This document shows, piece after piece, positions 46,301-55,036 of a stretch of 64,000 nt of DNA; within the stretch, counting starts at the first letter, position 1, and each line of letters starts with the position of its first letter. The translations under genes were made by a program, and so were the position numbers. The stretch spans positions 92,780-156,779 of the forward strand of contig NW_006920889.1 in NCBI RefSeq assembly GCF_000417875.1, written 5' to 3'. Below the pieces are notes generated by a model that was not told where the DNA came from, made no database searches, and was given only the letters and a program-made list of their open reading frames with translations. Origin of the DNA: Pseudozyma flocculosa PF-1 (Eukaryota > Basidiomycota > Ustilaginomycetes > Ustilaginales > Ustilaginaceae).

Positions 46301-47249
46301 CCTCCTCTTCGTCGTCGTCTTCCATGTCCACGTCCATGGCACCCTCGGTCTCATCGACGTCCAGGTCGCGGCGGTCCTTGCTGATGACGAGCGGGCTGAT
46401 GGCTTTGAGGATCCAGGCGGAGCACTGGAATCCGCGTTCGACGATGAGTGCGGCAGCCCTCTCATCGCCCGCGGTGACCGCCTTGGTGGTCGTGGTGACG
46501 TGGATGGCGGCCCTCAGCGCCTGAGGGTAGATGGGCAAAAATTCGGAGCCCAGGTCGTTTGCCAGGCGGGGCAGCAGGTCGAGTGCAGCGTCCCACGTGA
46601 GCCACTCGGACGGGCGGGCGAGGGAGCCGGTGAGGGCGGAGCAGATCATGGCGCGGTGGTGCAGAAGCTGGGGCAGCGATTGGGTCACTGGCCAGAGATC
46701 GGTGTAGAGACGCTGAAAGGGCAGCGACTGGTTGAGCTCGAACCAGGTGGCGAGGGCCCTGGAAAAGGCGGTGGCGCCGTGGAGCGAAAAGTCGTCGGCA
46801 TCGGCGTCGGTCTGCTGCTGCTGCTGGTCCTGGTCTGACTGGACAGCGAGCGGGTTGTCGAGGCCCGCCATGGGCCTGTAGCTCTCTGAGCTGCTGATGG
46901 CGGCGGGTGCGAGGTGGACATCCTGGAGGCGCTGGTTGAAAGAGGCGTAGCGGAAGCGCTTGCTGACCTTTTCGGCGTTTTTGTTGATGGCCTTGAGCGA
47001 CTTTTGGCGGCCAAAGGCGGCGATGCCGCTGGCCTCCTGCTGCGCCTGGCGCTGCTTGGCGGCCTGCTTCTGGGCCTTGCGGTGGGCCTGCTCCCTGGTC
47101 AGCTTCTTGTTGCTCTGTCGTTGCTGTGTGGAGCCGGAGCCAGAGGCGGACGACGAGGCGCCAGATTCGGCGGCGGAGGCAGTCGAGGCGCCATTCTGGA
47201 GCGAGCTCTTTTGCCGCTTGTTGTGGTGCTTTCCGGGTGCGGCCCTCAT
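37305..47249 (-). CDS. UTP20: UTP20, U3 snoRNP-associated giant HEAT-repeat protein
   Basis: Exons 47249-45834, 45718-37696 and 37594-37305 on the minus strand (introns 115 and 101 nt, donors GTGAGT, acceptors TCAG and ACAG, phases 0 and 1); product 3242 residues. After a basic, low-complexity N-terminus comes KRFRYASFNQRLQDVHL (about 98-113), the hallmark start of UTP20, then continuous helical-repeat sequence, broken by acidic inserts (for example DEEEEEVEVDE and GGEEDEDDAQDDGDGDDEDD). The C-terminus is basic (KKHAARSRKNQEFANKKQ...), a likely nucleolar signal. UTP20 is part of the small-subunit processome and is needed for 18S rRNA maturation. It is longer than the yeast (about 2500) and human (about 2785) proteins, mainly through low-complexity inserts. 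It is head-to-head with KRI1, another ribosome-assembly gene. Confidence 0.92.
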
Positions 47250-47889
47250 GATGGGCGGCGGTGGCGGGGCGGTGGAAGGGGAGGCAAAGCAGCTGTCCGT
47301 CGTCGGTCGGTCCCGCGCGCGCGTGTTGGAGAGGTTGCCTCGTCAGTCGTCACCGACAGAGGGGCTGCATGGAAGAGGGTGCGGCGGGCACTCTGAAAAA
47401 GGCGTTGGTGACGTTGGTGGTGGTGGTGGTGGTGGTGATGTTGGTCGTCGAGGTCGAGGCCGTTGCCGAAGCAGGGACCAGCACCCCTCGTTGGTCTGGC
47501 GCCACCGCAAGGTGAGGCCTCTGCCCCCCAGCCGCCCTGCCCCTGCCAGAAGAAAAAGCAGAGGCCGCCCTCCAAAATTTTTTGGCCGCCCAGGGCCTTG
47601 GCCGCATGCATGGACCGATCACCCCGCCCGTCTTTTTCAATCAATCTGGCATTTTTTCGACCCCGGAGGCCAGGCTGGCCGGCCGCCTGCCCGACTGAAA
47701 TTCCACGTCTTTTCGCAGAGAGAAAAGAGGCGCCCAGGGAGGGTGGGGGGAAGCCCTCGCTGCGCCTTCGGTTCAACCCGACCAAACGACTCCCACCACC
47801 GACTCTTTCCCGCGCCACCACCCCCATCACCTCAACCCTCGTCGCCACTGACACGGCGCCGAAATCGAGTGGAACCAAAGGCGGACGCC
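47250..47889. promoter_or_regulatory. Bidirectional promoter of UTP20 and KRI1
   Basis: 640 bp separate the two start codons. The region contains a TGG/TGA repeat (47405-47440) and, near its middle, the A/T-rich element at 47574-47583. Both flanking genes act in ribosome assembly, so joint control is plausible. Confidence 0.65.
47574..47583 (-). promoter_or_regulatory. RRPE-like element
   Basis: Read on the minus strand the sequence is AAAAAATTTT, which contains the core AAAAATTTT of the yeast ribosomal RNA processing element found before ribosome-biogenesis genes. It stands out in a GC-rich background. I did not find a clear PAC element (GCGATGAG) beside it. Confidence 0.5.
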
Positions 47890-50493
47890 ATGGAGCTCTT
47901 CTCGGACAGCAGCAGCGACGCCGGCTCGTCGACGCGTGCCAAGGTCGACATCCGCACCGACCCTTCCGAGTCGCTCAACCAGCTCTCGTTCAACAAGGAG
48001 TTCGCCGAGCGCTACCTGCACAACAAGCAGCGCGACGAGCTCCAGCAGCTCGAGGAAAAGTACGGCAAGGACGCGCCCTCGGACCTCGACGACGACGACG
48101 AAGAAGAATCGAGCAGCGACGACGAGACCGAGGACGAGGACGGCGAGCAGCTCACCGCACAGATCGACGCAGCCGTCTTCCGCACGCTGCAAAAGATCCG
48201 CAACAAGGATGCCAGCCTCTACGACCCGAGCGTAGACGTCTTTGCCCAGGAGGAAAAGGCGGCAAGGGAGGCGGCAGAGGCCAAGGGCATCGCCGCCCCC
48301 GCCAAGGCCGCCGGTGCCAAGAAGGAAAAGAAGCTCACCCTCCAGGACTACCAGAGGCAGCGCGTGCAGGAGCTCATCCAGACCTCGGCCGACCCCGCGA
48401 AAGCCATCGCAGAGGCCACCATGGCTCCCAAGACCGAGTACCTCGACGGCGACGGTGACGAGCGCGGCGCCCTGCTCGCGCCAGCCCAGGAGCAGGAGGA
48501 GCTGCGGAGGCAGGTCTCCAAGGCGTTCCACGAGGGCGTCGGAGGCGGCGACGGCGACGACGATGACGATGACCTGTTCACCAAGCGCACCGACGACGCG
48601 GCCGGCTCCAACTCGTACCGCGACAGTGTCCTCGCTGCTCTCGGCGACGGCGCAGACGAGAGCACGCTGCGCTCCGCCCTCGGCGACCTCGACGAGGAGT
48701 TCGGCTACCGCACCGATAGCAAAGTACGCAGCACTGGCGAAAGCAGCAGCAGCACACGCGAAGCTGCCGACGATAAGGCGGCGTCGGCGTCGGCCAAGTC
48801 TGACAAGAAGGACAAGAAGCGCAAGGCCAAGGGCATGACGGAGCAGGAGAAGCTCGAGCAGTCCAAGGAGGACTTTCTGCTCGACTACATCCTCAACCAG
48901 GGATGGATCGACAAGACCGACGCCGAGGTGCCCATCAAGCCCAAGGTCGACCTGTCGCTGCTGCGCAAGCGGCAGGCCGAGGCGGCGGCCGCAGCCGCAG
49001 GCACCGTCAAGGACGAGAACGAGGACGGCGACCGGGCGTACGGCCGAGACTGGGAAGCCGAGGCGGCCGAGCTCGAGTCCGAGGCCAGCTTCGACTCCAA
49101 GGCCGAGGCCTTTGAGACGGCGTACAACTTCCGGTTCGAGCAGGGCGACGAGGCGTTCGTGATCCCCTCGTACGCGCGCAACCCCAAGGACTCGGTGCGC
49201 CGCGAGGACTCGAGCCGCAAGCGAAAGCGCGAGGAGCGCCTGTCGCGCAAGGAAGAGGAAAAGAAGCAGCGGATGCAGGAGCTGGCGCGCCTCAAGAACC
49301 TCAAGCGCATCGAGATTGTCGACAAGCTCAAGAAGCTCAAGGAGGTGACCGGATCCAACGTCGAGGGCCTCGACAAGATCGACCTCGAGCGCGACTTTGA
49401 CCCAGAGGAGCACGACCGCGCGATGCAGGGCGCCTTTGATGACCAGTACTACGGCGAGCAGGACGACGATTTTGACCCGGACATGGAAAAGCCGACGTGG
49501 GACGACGACATCGACATCGACGACATCCTCGCCGAGGAAGAAGCCGAGGTGGCTGCAGCGGCCGGGCCGGGCAAGAAGGGCGGCAAGAAGGCCAAGAAGG
49601 CCGCTGGCGGCGGCGGCCAAGACGATGACGAGCGGATCGAGATGGACGCCGACTTCCTCGACGGCGAGGGCGAGGGCGACGACGATGGAGCCGGAGGCCT
49701 GGCGGGTCTCGGCGGCATCGAGGGGATCCGGGCGCAGCTTGCGAGCCAGAAGCTGTCCAAGAAGGACCGCAAGAAGCTAAAGAAGAAGCTCAAGGCCGCC
49801 GAGGACAAGGCGGCCAAGCGGGCGGCCAACGGCAGTGGCGGTGCCGAGGATGGCTTCGACGGCGTCGACGTCGACGAGATGGACGCGGATGCGGTGTCCG
49901 CCAAGCAGGCGCAGGCGCAGGCGTCGGCGTCCACGTCGACGGCGCCGCTGACCGAGGCCGAGCGCAAGGCCAAGGCCAAGGAGATGATGGACGAGCTGTA
50001 CCAGCTCGACTACGAGGACGTCATTGGCGACCTGCCGACGCGGTTCAAGTACACGCAGGTTCCCCGATCCGACTTTGGCCTTTCTCCCGTCGAGATTCTG
50101 CTGGCCGACGATGCGCAGCTCAACAACGTCGTCGGGCTCAAGGCGCTGCAGCCGTACCGCAAGGGCAAGGCGCGGCCGATTGACCTCGGGCGGAGGCTGC
50201 ACAACTTCCGCAACGAGCTCAAGGGGCGCGACGGCGCGTCCAAGGCCGGCGGCAAGAAGGGCAAGGCCGGCGGCGGGGATGCGCAGGGCGACGAGGGCGA
50301 CGGCCAGGGGGCGGAGGCGGCCAAGCGGATGGGCAAAAAGGAGCGGCAGAGGAGAAAGAGGCAGGCCGAAGAGGCGGCGGCGGCGGCGGCGGCGGCGGGA
50401 GCAGGAGCGGCCGAGTCGGGAGGGCAGGGTGGTGACGGCGGTGATGGCGAGCAAGGGATTGAACGAGCGAGGAAAAAGGCCAAGAAGGCATGA
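47890..50493 (+). CDS. KRI1: KRI1 ribosome biogenesis protein
   Basis: A single exon of 867 residues. It starts MELFSDSSSD and has the acidic/basic make-up of Kri1. Marks of the family are the N-terminal FNKEFAERYLHNKQRDELQQLEEKYG, the central NFRFEQGDEAFVIPSYAR followed by SVRRED and a lysine-arginine helix with LKNLKRIEIVDKLKKLKEVTG, and the C-terminal LDYEDVIGDLPTRFKYTQV with FGLSPVEILLADDAQLNNVVG, close to the Kri1 C-terminal domain. Kri1 works in the nucleolus with Krr1 in 40S subunit assembly. It is longer than the yeast protein (about 590) because of alanine, glycine and acidic inserts. It shares its promoter region with UTP20. Confidence 0.93.
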   Translation: MELFSDSSSDAGSSTRAKVDIRTDPSESLNQLSFNKEFAERYLHNKQRDELQQLEEKYGKDAPSDLDDDDEEESSSDDETEDEDGEQLTAQIDAAVFRTLQKIRNKDASLYDPSVDVFAQEEKAAREAAEAKGIAAPAKAAGAKKEKKLTLQDYQRQRVQELIQTSADPAKAIAEATMAPKTEYLDGDGDERGALLAPAQEQEELRRQVSKAFHEGVGGGDGDDDDDDLFTKRTDDAAGSNSYRDSVLAALGDGADESTLRSALGDLDEEFGYRTDSKVRSTGESSSSTREAADDKAASASAKSDKKDKKRKAKGMTEQEKLEQSKEDFLLDYILNQGWIDKTDAEVPIKPKVDLSLLRKRQAEAAAAAAGTVKDENEDGDRAYGRDWEAEAAELESEASFDSKAEAFETAYNFRFEQGDEAFVIPSYARNPKDSVRREDSSRKRKREERLSRKEEEKKQRMQELARLKNLKRIEIVDKLKKLKEVTGSNVEGLDKIDLERDFDPEEHDRAMQGAFDDQYYGEQDDDFDPDMEKPTWDDDIDIDDILAEEEAEVAAAAGPGKKGGKKAKKAAGGGGQDDDERIEMDADFLDGEGEGDDDGAGGLAGLGGIEGIRAQLASQKLSKKDRKKLKKKLKAAEDKAAKRAANGSGGAEDGFDGVDVDEMDADAVSAKQAQAQASASTSTAPLTEAERKAKAKEMMDELYQLDYEDVIGDLPTRFKYTQVPRSDFGLSPVEILLADDAQLNNVVGLKALQPYRKGKARPIDLGRRLHNFRNELKGRDGASKAGGKKGKAGGGDAQGDEGDGQGAEAAKRMGKKERQRRKRQAEEAAAAAAAAGAGAAESGGQGGDGGDGEQGIERARKKAKKA

Positions 50494-51247
50494 GGATGTA
50501 GTCAAGGCGCAGTCGATAGCTCGATATGGTCCACCGTCTGCGAAAGAGGTAGAGGCGCAACTGAGACGAAGTGGTCGCCACGCACGGATGTCCAGGGGCT
50601 GCGAGCGAGGCTCGGCAGGGGGGCCTACAATGACGGCCGGTCAGAGGCGAGCAAAGGCGTCCGGTCCGGCCGTCGATGGCGGATGGCAAAGCAGGCCAAC
50701 AGGGCGCCTGTTTTTGCTGGCCTCCTGGGAGGAGCATGCCTGACGGGAGCCTCACTGCCTAGATCGACAGAGGGAGCTCTATTTGGCATGAATCCAACAG
50801 CCCGAAGGCATGCCTGCCAAGCACAGGCCAGGCCAGGCAGGCCGCCCCCTCTGTGCTTTCAACAAGCGACTCTCGTGGCTGGCCTGCTGTGCTGCGTGCA
50901 TTCAGGGTCTGCTTTGAGCTCTGCGCAGGCCTCAGCTGGCGAGGCCTGGTCAGCCAGACAAACTCAGAATCACGGCCAGGACGCTCACCCCGCCACCACC
51001 ACCACCGCCACCGTCACCGTCACCATCGCCGCCGCTCAAATCCACGCCACCACCTCCGAACCGCCACCATCACCGCCCCGCCGTTCAGTCTGACCAGCCA
51101 GGGTGGACCTCCGTTGCTTTAGGCGTCGGCGTGGACACCCTCAGCTCTGACTACTTTCCGCTCCGGCGCCTGCCGTGCCACGTTCACAAATCCGCCCCCG
51201 CCCGACCCGCAGCATCGGATTTCTATCGTTCGGTATAGTGGCCCGTG
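50494..51247. other. Intergenic region, promoter side of the FunK1-like gene
   Basis: 754 bp without a gene. It contains a CAC/CGC trinucleotide tract near 50990-51030 and AGGCCAGGC motifs near 50825. The kinase gene starts at 51248. Confidence 0.55.
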
Positions 51248-54205
51248 ATGTCTGGAACACGCTCCGAGGGGCTCGGACCGCTGGGCCAGCTGCGCTCGAG
51301 AGCGTTTCCCTCTTCCCGGGCTTCGCACCTTGCCAGCTCCGACCATATGCGCCTGCGCGACAGATCTGAGAGCGATGTCAGCGGCGATCTCAAGCACTAC
51401 TACTCTCCCTCAAGCACGAGCCTTGATCGGGCTACTGCTCTTCGCGAGCTGCAAGTTGCTATGTTGCGGTCCGGCCGGATCGAGTTCAGGCGGGCGGGTT
51501 CGGCCGCACTCGAGATGCAAGAAGAGCTGCGAAAGCTGGTAGGGGATCACACTCCCCCCGCCACGGCCGCCGTCTACAACGAACGTCTCCTTGCCTCTTC
51601 ATGCGCCATCTTTCGCTACGACACCAGCTACAAGGATGACTTCCTCCGCTTTCAGAACATTGCCCCTCGCTACAGTGCGGACTCGTCGACCGGGGAACAG
51701 CCTCCCGCTGCAATGTCCTCGAGGCCCAACGCAGCGCCCGTAGCAAGCTGTTCAAGCGACACAAAGAGGAAGCGGGCAAGCGCCAGCAGCAGCAGCAAGG
51801 GCCGCAGCGAAGAAGCACCCAAGGCTTTCGTCGTGGCCACCTACTCGTACGATGAGACGCACAAGGGATGGATGATCCACCTGGCCACCACCCCGTCCAA
51901 CCCGCTCCCTTCGACCGTTGCGCTCCTGTGCGACCCCAAGACACGCCGCACCGCGTCGACCGCCAAAGACCGGACCGACGGTCACATTGCCACCGTCGAC
52001 CGGCGCAAGAAGGACCCGACTTTCGTCAGCTGTCGAGTCACCGACTTTGGCAGGGTCGAGTGTCACTACCAGGCCGCCATGGAGGGCCTCCTCTCACTCC
52101 TTAGCGAGGCCATCCGACGCTTTTCGTTCTCAAACCACCTGCTCGTCGATGCCCATCTCGTCCACTTCTGCGCCTCGGCACCTCAACACGCAAGGCAGCC
52201 GGAAGGAATCTCAAGGACTGGCAACCTCGCCGATGCAGACGCCGATACGCTCCTCATGCGCGGCGATGGCAAAGTCTGGGACGAAGTCTTGGCTATCCTC
52301 GAATTCAAGGACGACAATCGTCCCAAGAGCGGCCAGAACGCCACGAGGCGACCCGCAGCGACGTCCGCCAGCGATAGTTCTGTCCAGCACGATGGTACCG
52401 AAGCGCTCGGTGTCTCCAACGACGCCAGCAGCAGCGGCGTCAGCGAGTCGACGCGATCGGGCGGCCAAAGTCGATCGTCGTCGAACCGCGCCCGCGCATT
52501 CAGCGAGAATGGTCTCAGTCAGCTGATGGTGTACGCGCGATCAATCATTGGCTCGAACCCCGGCTTTGCCTCGGTCTACGCCTTCCTGTTCTGTCGTGCG
52601 CAGTGTCGAATCTATCATTTCAGCCCTGATCACGTCGTCCAGATCTGCAACGCCGGCGTCGACGACGATCCAGTGGTGCTGTACCGGGCGGCCGCGCTTC
52701 TTCTTGGCCTTCAGATGGACAGCTTCTCTGGATTCGTGCGCTACCGTCGCGCCGTGACTGTCTCGCCGGACAAGATGCTCTACATCCAGCTACCGCCCGA
52801 GGAAGCCCGGTCGGACCGACAGTATCTCGCCGTCAGGATCAAGGAGACGCCCGTGGTGACGTCCTGCCATTCCGGCATCCTCGCGCATCGGAACACGCAA
52901 GTGCTCAAGGCCGAGGTCAAGGCCGAAGGGGAAGACGAGTGGCAGCTGGCGACCATCAAGGTCAGCTTTTTGACCGATTACGATCGCTTCACCGAGGGCC
53001 GGGCCCTGCGCAGGCTCAACGCTCCCCTCGAGACCGGTGCCGCCCAGGACGCCAGCACGCGCCAGAAGGACGAGATCAGGCGCCAGGCCTACCCGCAGCT
53101 CATCGCCCATGGCACTCTCTACTTCTCCGTCGAAGAGTCTGGCCTGGGCATCTTCGGCCCCGAGCTGCACAGGGCGGCGACCACGCACGCGAAGTGCTGG
53201 CCAGAGGACAGGTTGGGCTTCCGAGTCGATTCGGCCAACGCGCTCTTCACGCCCAGGACCGGCGCCGATCGGAAGCCGGCCATCGTCATCACGAGGTACC
53301 GCGAGTCGGCCGACATCTCGCGGGTCCCCGCGTGGGAGCTTCCTGCAGTCATTGCCGACGCCATCTACACGCTCGACACGGTCGGTCGACCGCGCGAGAT
53401 TGCGCACGGCGACATGTCCAGCGGCAACTTGCGCTACTTTCTCGACCAGGGACCTGGCAGTGTTCCAGGGGAAGCCGACGGGGGAGACGCAGACGAAGGT
53501 GATCAGGGGTCGGCAGCGTCTTCGGACCACCTTGGACCGCCCATCGCGTTCATCATCGACCTGGGCGAGGCGTGGATCGACGGCCGCCAGGGCGAGGGCC
53601 AAAGGGAGCGGCAGACGCAGCGCATGGCCTTCTCCGGAACACAGCTCTTCTGGCCGCTCAAGGTGTACCGAAACCACGAGGCCTACCTCAATCTCCAGTT
53701 GATGGAAGACAGCGGCATCGAGGGCGTGGGGATGCAGCTCGAGGCGAGTCTTGCGCCGCTCGACGCCAATGACGACATTGAATCGTCCTTGCTGGTCCTC
53801 GCCTACGAGCTGGCCAATCGCCTCGAACTGCGGCACCACAGGACGACTGGCGTCGCGGACGAGGGCGACTCCGAAGCTGAGCGCTGGCGGGCCATGTCGT
53901 TCGCAGAGCGCCTGAGGCACTTTGGCAACAGCACCAGTCGCGTTGCCTTTGTCTACAACACTTTTCGCGATCCGCGCCCCCCTGGCACTAGCGACGAGTT
54001 GGACACCGACGAGCGCGACGATGCCGGCAAGGCGCTGGGCCGCATCCGTCGAGACATGATGGCATGCCTGATGAAGTGCGGGGAGGGCGGCGAGTCGGTG
54101 GCCGGCGCCGTGACCGACATTGTCGCCATCCTGCGCCGGCTCTCTGACGAGCTGCGTCCGTACGGCGACCTCCTTTCCCCGCTGCGGCTTGGCCCCGTTT
54201 ACTAG
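51248..54205 (+). CDS. FunK1-type fungal protein kinase-like protein
   Basis: A single exon of 985 residues from ATG 51248 (MSGTRSEG). The N-terminal half has an EFKDDNRP motif and SQLMVYARSIIGSNPGFASVYAFLFCR, both typical of the region before the kinase fold in FunK1 proteins. The kinase part has HGDMSSGNL (H720, D722, N727) in place of HRDxxxxN, and IIDLGEAW (D771-L-G) in place of DFG, followed by GTQLFWPLKVYRNHEAYLN, comparable to the GTxxFM signature. The catalytic aspartate, asparagine and metal-binding aspartate are all present, so activity is possible. FunK1 families are expanded in many mushroom-forming and other filamentous fungi, and their substrates are unknown. Serine-rich disordered inserts lie near residues 160-185 and 375-420. 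Confidence 0.82.
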   Translation: MSGTRSEGLGPLGQLRSRAFPSSRASHLASSDHMRLRDRSESDVSGDLKHYYSPSSTSLDRATALRELQVAMLRSGRIEFRRAGSAALEMQEELRKLVGDHTPPATAAVYNERLLASSCAIFRYDTSYKDDFLRFQNIAPRYSADSSTGEQPPAAMSSRPNAAPVASCSSDTKRKRASASSSSKGRSEEAPKAFVVATYSYDETHKGWMIHLATTPSNPLPSTVALLCDPKTRRTASTAKDRTDGHIATVDRRKKDPTFVSCRVTDFGRVECHYQAAMEGLLSLLSEAIRRFSFSNHLLVDAHLVHFCASAPQHARQPEGISRTGNLADADADTLLMRGDGKVWDEVLAILEFKDDNRPKSGQNATRRPAATSASDSSVQHDGTEALGVSNDASSSGVSESTRSGGQSRSSSNRARAFSENGLSQLMVYARSIIGSNPGFASVYAFLFCRAQCRIYHFSPDHVVQICNAGVDDDPVVLYRAAALLLGLQMDSFSGFVRYRRAVTVSPDKMLYIQLPPEEARSDRQYLAVRIKETPVVTSCHSGILAHRNTQVLKAEVKAEGEDEWQLATIKVSFLTDYDRFTEGRALRRLNAPLETGAAQDASTRQKDEIRRQAYPQLIAHGTLYFSVEESGLGIFGPELHRAATTHAKCWPEDRLGFRVDSANALFTPRTGADRKPAIVITRYRESADISRVPAWELPAVIADAIYTLDTVGRPREIAHGDMSSGNLRYFLDQGPGSVPGEADGGDADEGDQGSAASSDHLGPPIAFIIDLGEAWIDGRQGEGQRERQTQRMAFSGTQLFWPLKVYRNHEAYLNLQLMEDSGIEGVGMQLEASLAPLDANDDIESSLLVLAYELANRLELRHHRTTGVADEGDSEAERWRAMSFAERLRHFGNSTSRVAFVYNTFRDPRPPGTSDELDTDERDDAGKALGRIRRDMMACLMKCGEGGESVAGAVTDIVAILRRLSDELRPYGDLLSPLRLGPVY

Positions 54206-55036
54206 CCAGTTTCGCATCATCATCTCCGGCCTCGCGCCATGGCTCCAACCGAGATGAGAATGAGGAGCGACGGTGCGTTGGCAGCCGAGAGTCTGGGCGA
54301 GGTCCGAGTGATTGCGGTGGTGGTGAGGGGCGTCGCCATGTCTCGTGCGAGTGAGGCTAGGATGCGGGCCAAGAAGAAGAAAAAAGTTGACAAGCAAGAA
54401 GGTCGAGGCAAGGCAAGGCAGGCCAGGGTCCTGGCTCTCTGGCCGCCCTCCTGGCCTGCCTCCACCTTTGAGGGGCCCGCTCGACGTTTGCCGTTGGGTT
54501 GCCTGCGTTGCCTGCGTCGCCTTGGCCCTCGTCGCCTCTTCGCTCGCCTTNNNNNNNNNNNNNNNNNNNNNNNNNNNNNNNNNNNNNNNNNNNNNNNNNN
54601 NNNNNNNNNNNNNNNNNNNNNNNNNNNNNNNNNNNNNNNNNNNNNNNNNNNNNNNNNNNNNNNNNNNNNNNNNNNNNNNNNNNNNNNNNNNNNNNNNNNN
54701 NNNNNNNNNNNNNNNNNNNNNNNNNNNNNNNNNNNNNNNNNNNNNNNNNNNNNNNNNNNNNNNNNNNNNNNNNNNNNNNNNNNNNNNNNNNNNNNNNNNN
54801 NNNNNNNNNNNNNNNNNNNNNNNNNNNNNNNNNNNNNNNNNNNNNNNNNNNNNNNNNNNNNNNNNNNNNNNNNNNNNNNNNNNNNNNNNNNNNNNNNNNN
54901 NNNNNNNNNNNNNNNNNNNNNNNNNNNNNNNNNNNCACCACCACCACCACCACCACCGCCACCTTGACCCTCGCATCGCACCGCACGGCCGCCGCATTCG
55001 CCACGCCACGCCCGTCATAGGGCACCGCTGCCCAAG
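54206..55036. other. Intergenic region containing an assembly gap
   Basis: 831 bp between the kinase stop and the Obg-type gene, with N from 54551 to 54935 and a (CAC)n repeat directly after the gap (54936-54956). I see no gene in the readable parts; a small gene could be hidden in the gap. Confidence 0.6.
54551..54935. other. Assembly gap, 385 N
   Basis: A run of N flanked on the right by a CAC repeat, a likely cause of the assembly break. Confidence 0.99.

Noticed and set aside
38345..46838. Several long plus-strand frames across UTP20
   Set aside because: All are antisense shadows of UTP20 with biased composition and no family similarity.
54220..54550. Short open frames between the kinase gene and the gap
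   Set aside because: Composition-biased on both strands with no family features; the neighbouring gap makes any call unsafe.
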